A DNA stretch of 64,000 nucleotides from Lithodes maja. Taxonomy: Eukaryota; Arthropoda; Malacostraca; Decapoda; Lithodidae. The DNA lies in NCBI GenBank assembly GCA_037953745.1, contig JBAKBP010007170.1, positions 38,569 to 102,568 of the forward strand, in the 5' to 3' direction. Each line of letters opens with the position of its first letter. Position 1 is the stretch's first letter. The position numbers were made by a program, and so were the translations under genes. Under the pieces are notes generated by a model, which had not been told where the DNA came from, did not search any database, and saw only the letters and a list, made by a program, of their open reading frames with translations. Shown here piece by piece: positions 61,301-64,000 of this stretch.

Positions 61301-64000
61301 AGGTTGTATCGAGGTAAGTTGTAGGGGGTTGTAGGTTGTATCGAGGTAAGTTGTAGGGGGTTGTAGGTTGTATTGAGGTAAGTTGTAGGGGGTTGTAGGT
61401 TGTATTGAGGTGAGTTGTAGGGGGTTGTAGGTTGTATCAAGGTAAGTTGTAGGGGGTTGTAGGTTGTATCAAGGTAAGTTGTAGGGGGTTGTAGGTTGTA
61501 TCGAGGTGAGTTGTAGGGGGTTGTAGGTTGTAAGGGGTTGTAGGTTGTATCGAGGTGAGTTGTAGGGGGTTGTAGGTTGTATCGGGTAAGTTGTAGGGGG
61601 TTGTAGGTTGTATCAAGGTAAGTTGTAGGGGGTTGTAGGTTGTATCGAGGTAAGTTGTAGGGGGTTGTAGGTTTTATCGAGGTGAGTTGTAGGTGGTTGT
61701 AGGTTGTATCGAGGTAAGTTGTAGGGGTTGTAGGTTGTATCGAGGTAAGTTGTAGGGGGTTGTAGGTTGTATCGAGGTAAGTTGTAAGGGGTTGTAGGTT
61801 GTATCGAGGTGAGTTATAGGGGGTTGTAGGTTGTATCGAGGTGAGTTGTAGGGGGTTGTAGGTTGTATCGAGGTAAGTTGTAAGGGGTTGTAGGTTGTAT
61901 CGAGGTGAGTTATAGGGGGTAGTAGGTTGTATCGAGGTGAGTTGTAGGGGTTGTAGGTTGTATCGAGGTGAGATGTAGGGGGTTGTAGTTTGTATCGAGG
62001 TAAGTTGTAGGGGGTTGAACCTTGTATCGAGGTAAGTTGTAGGGGGTTGTAGGTTGTATCGAGGTAAGTTGTAGGGGGTTGTAGGTTGTATCGAGGTAAG
62101 TTGTAGGGGGTTGTAGGTTGTATCGAGGTAAGTTGTAGGGGGTTGTAGGTTGTATCGAGGTGAGTTATAGGGGGTTGTAGGTTGTATCGAGGTAAGTTGT
62201 AGGGGATTGTAGGTTGTATCGAGGTGAGTTGTAGGGGGTTGTAGGTTGTATCGAGGTGAATTGTAGGGGGTTGTAGGTTGTATCGAGGTAAGTTGTAGGA
62301 GGTTTTAGGTTGTATCGAGGTGAGTTGTAGGGGGTTGTAGGTTGTATCGAGGTAAGTTGTAGGGGGTTGTAGGTTGTATCGAGGTAAGTTGTAGGGGGTT
62401 GTAGGTTGTATCGAGGTAAGTTGTAGGGGGTTGTAGGTTGTATCGAGGTAAGTTGTAAGGGGTTGTAGGTTGTATCGAGGTAAGTTGTAGGGTGTTGTAG
62501 GTTGTATCGAGGTGAATTGTAGGGGGTTGTAGGTTGTATCGAGGTGAGTTGTAGGGGGTTGTAGGTTGTATCGAGGTAAGTTGTAGGGGGTTGTAGGTTG
62601 TATCGAGGTAAGTTGTAGGGGGTTGTAGGTTGTATCGAGGTAAGTTGTAGGGGGTTGTAGGTTGTATCGAGGTAAGTTGTAAGGGGTTGTAGGTTGTATT
62701 GAGGTAAGTTGTAGGTGGTTGTAGGTTGTATCGAGGTGAGTTGTAGGGGGTTGTAGGTTGTATCGAGGTGAGATGTAGGGGGTTGTAGGTTGTATCGAGG
62801 TAAGTTGTAGGGGGTGTAGGTTGTATCGAGGTGAGTTGTAGGGGGTTGTAGGTTGTATCGAGGTAAATTCTAGGAGGTTGTAGGTTGTATCGAGGTAAGT
62901 TGTAGGGGTTGTAGGTAGTATCGAGTTAAGTTGTAGGGGGTTGTAGGTTGTATCGAGGTAAGTTGTAGGGGGTTGTAGGTTGTATCGAGGTGAGTTGTAG
63001 GGGGTTGTAGGTTGTATCGAGGTGAATTGTAGGGGGTTGTAGGTTGTATCGAGGTAAGTTGTAGGAGGTTGTAGGTTGTATCGAGGTGAGTTGTAGGGGG
63101 TTGTAGGTTGTATCGAGGTGAGTTGTAGGGGGTTGTAGGTTGTATCGAGGTAAGTTGTAGGGGGTTGTAGGTTGTATCGAGGTAAGTTGTAGGGGGTTGT
63201 AGGTTGTATCGAGGTAAGTTGTAGGGGGTTGTAGGTTGTATCGAGGTAAGTTGTAGGGGGTTGTAGGTTGTATTGAGGTAAGTTGTAGGGGGTTGTAGGT
63301 TGTATCGAGGTGAGTTGTAGGGGGTTGTAGGTTGTATCGAGGTGAGTTGTAGGGGGTTGTAGGTTGTATCGAGGTAAGTTGTAGGGGGTTGTAGGTTGTA
63401 TCAAGGTAAGTTGTAGGGGGTTGTAGGTTGTCTCGAGGTAAGTTGTAGGGGGTTGTAGGTTGTATCGAGGTAAGTTGTAGGGGGTTGTAGGTTGTATTGA
63501 GGTAAGTTGTAGGGGGTTGTAGGTTGTATCGAGGTGAGTTATAGGGGGTTGTAGGTTGTATCGAGGTAAGTTGTAGGGGGTTGTAGGTTGTATCGAGGTG
63601 AGTTGTAGGGGGTTGTAGGTTGTATCGAGGTGAGTTGTAGGGGGTTGTAGGTTGTATCGAGGTAAGTTGTAGGGGGTGTAGGTTGTATCGAGGTAAGTTG
63701 TAGGGGTTGTAGGTAGTATCGAGGTAAGTTGTAGGGGGTTGTAGGTTGTATCGAGGTAAATTGTAGTGGGTTGTAGGTTGTATCGAGGTAAGTTGTAGGG
63801 GGTTGTAGGTTGTATCGAGGTAAGTTGTAGGGGGTTGTAGGTTGTATCGAGGTGAGTTGTAGGGGGTTGTAGGTTGTATTGAGGTGAGTTGTAGGGGGTT
63901 GTAGGTTGTATCAAGGTAAGTTGTAGGGGGTTGTAGGTTGTATCGAGGTAAGTTGTAGGGGGTTGTAGGTTGTATCGAGGTGAGTTGTAGGGGGTTGTAG
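43383..64000. repeat. 32-bp tandem array, about 640 units, running off the window
   Basis: An unbroken minisatellite with a 32-bp period over 20.6 kb. The common unit has 14 G, 11 T, 6 A and 1 C on plus. It is built from three segments beginning TTGTA, one followed by a run of five G. Its only C is in CGAGGTRAGT. The commonest variation is A or G at the R position; also CGA to CAA or TGA, and small indels. Larger blocks recur: markers at 49221, 60013 and 63752, and at 49539, 60331 and 61532, show duplicated segments. No spacer genes interrupt it. Long minus-strand open frames here follow from a stop-free repeat and are not treated as genes. Confidence 0.97.

Noticed and set aside
43208..63914. 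Dozens of long minus-strand open frames in the array as protein genes
   Set aside because: They are translations of a stop-free 32-bp repeat, overlap in several frames and have no start, promoter or domain.
43383..64000. CRISPR array because of the 32-bp period
   Set aside because: There are no unique spacers; units are contiguous. The genome is eukaryotic and no cas genes occur.
43383..64000. Telomeric repeat
   Set aside because: The arthropod telomere is TTAGG. The unit contains TTGTAGG but is 32 bp long and variable, and no TTAGG run is present.

Overview
The window is eukaryotic repeat-rich DNA, most likely from an arthropod and plausibly a decapod crustacean. This is inferred from its content: Gmr1-type Ty3/gypsy elements, several LINE fragments (some with TAGA tails), pogo-like MITEs, a PIF/Harbinger element with introns, a piggyBac-derived frame and long microsatellites. 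I recognise no ordinary host gene, rRNA, tRNA or prokaryotic operon. The species cannot be fixed from this sequence.

Layout. 1-8203 is a patchwork. It holds a 351-codon frame with a piggyBac-type C-terminal cysteine-rich domain, LINE ends in both orientations, a 978-bp foldback pogo-like element, a 514-bp pogo-like MITE with four internal hairpins, and a LINE broken by another LINE fragment. 8204-27041 is a three-level nest. A minus-strand gypsy-type element (element 1) was split by a plus-strand copy of its own family (element 2, 13868-23456, target duplication CAAC). Element 2's 3' LTR then received a short LINE 3' end (about 22844-23193). Element 2 carries an uninterrupted 1699-codon gag-pol with near-identical LTRs and looks young. 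27042-28950 shows nothing recognisable. 28955-32780 holds a decayed PIF/Harbinger element with a transposase on plus and a MADF-type protein in three exons on minus. 33040-33779 is a CR1/jockey-like reverse transcriptase fragment. 33780-43382 is a second, diverged Gmr1-type element (element 3) with an open gag-pol of 1719 codons. 43383-64000 (window end) is one continuous 32-bp tandem repeat, about 640 copies, beginning at the base after the element 3 3' LTR.

How the parts work together. Elements 2 and 3 each have LTR, primer-binding site TGGCGACCTTGC, one gag-protease-integrase-RT-RNase H frame, polypurine tract and LTR. Integrase precedes reverse transcriptase, the Gmr1 arrangement rather than the usual gypsy order. 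Most else is relic. The least explained parts are the 32-bp array, whose plus strand repeats a near-consensus 5' splice site in most units and whose minus strand is largely stop-free in all frames, and its abrupt junction with an LTR whose promoter block does not match its partner LTR.
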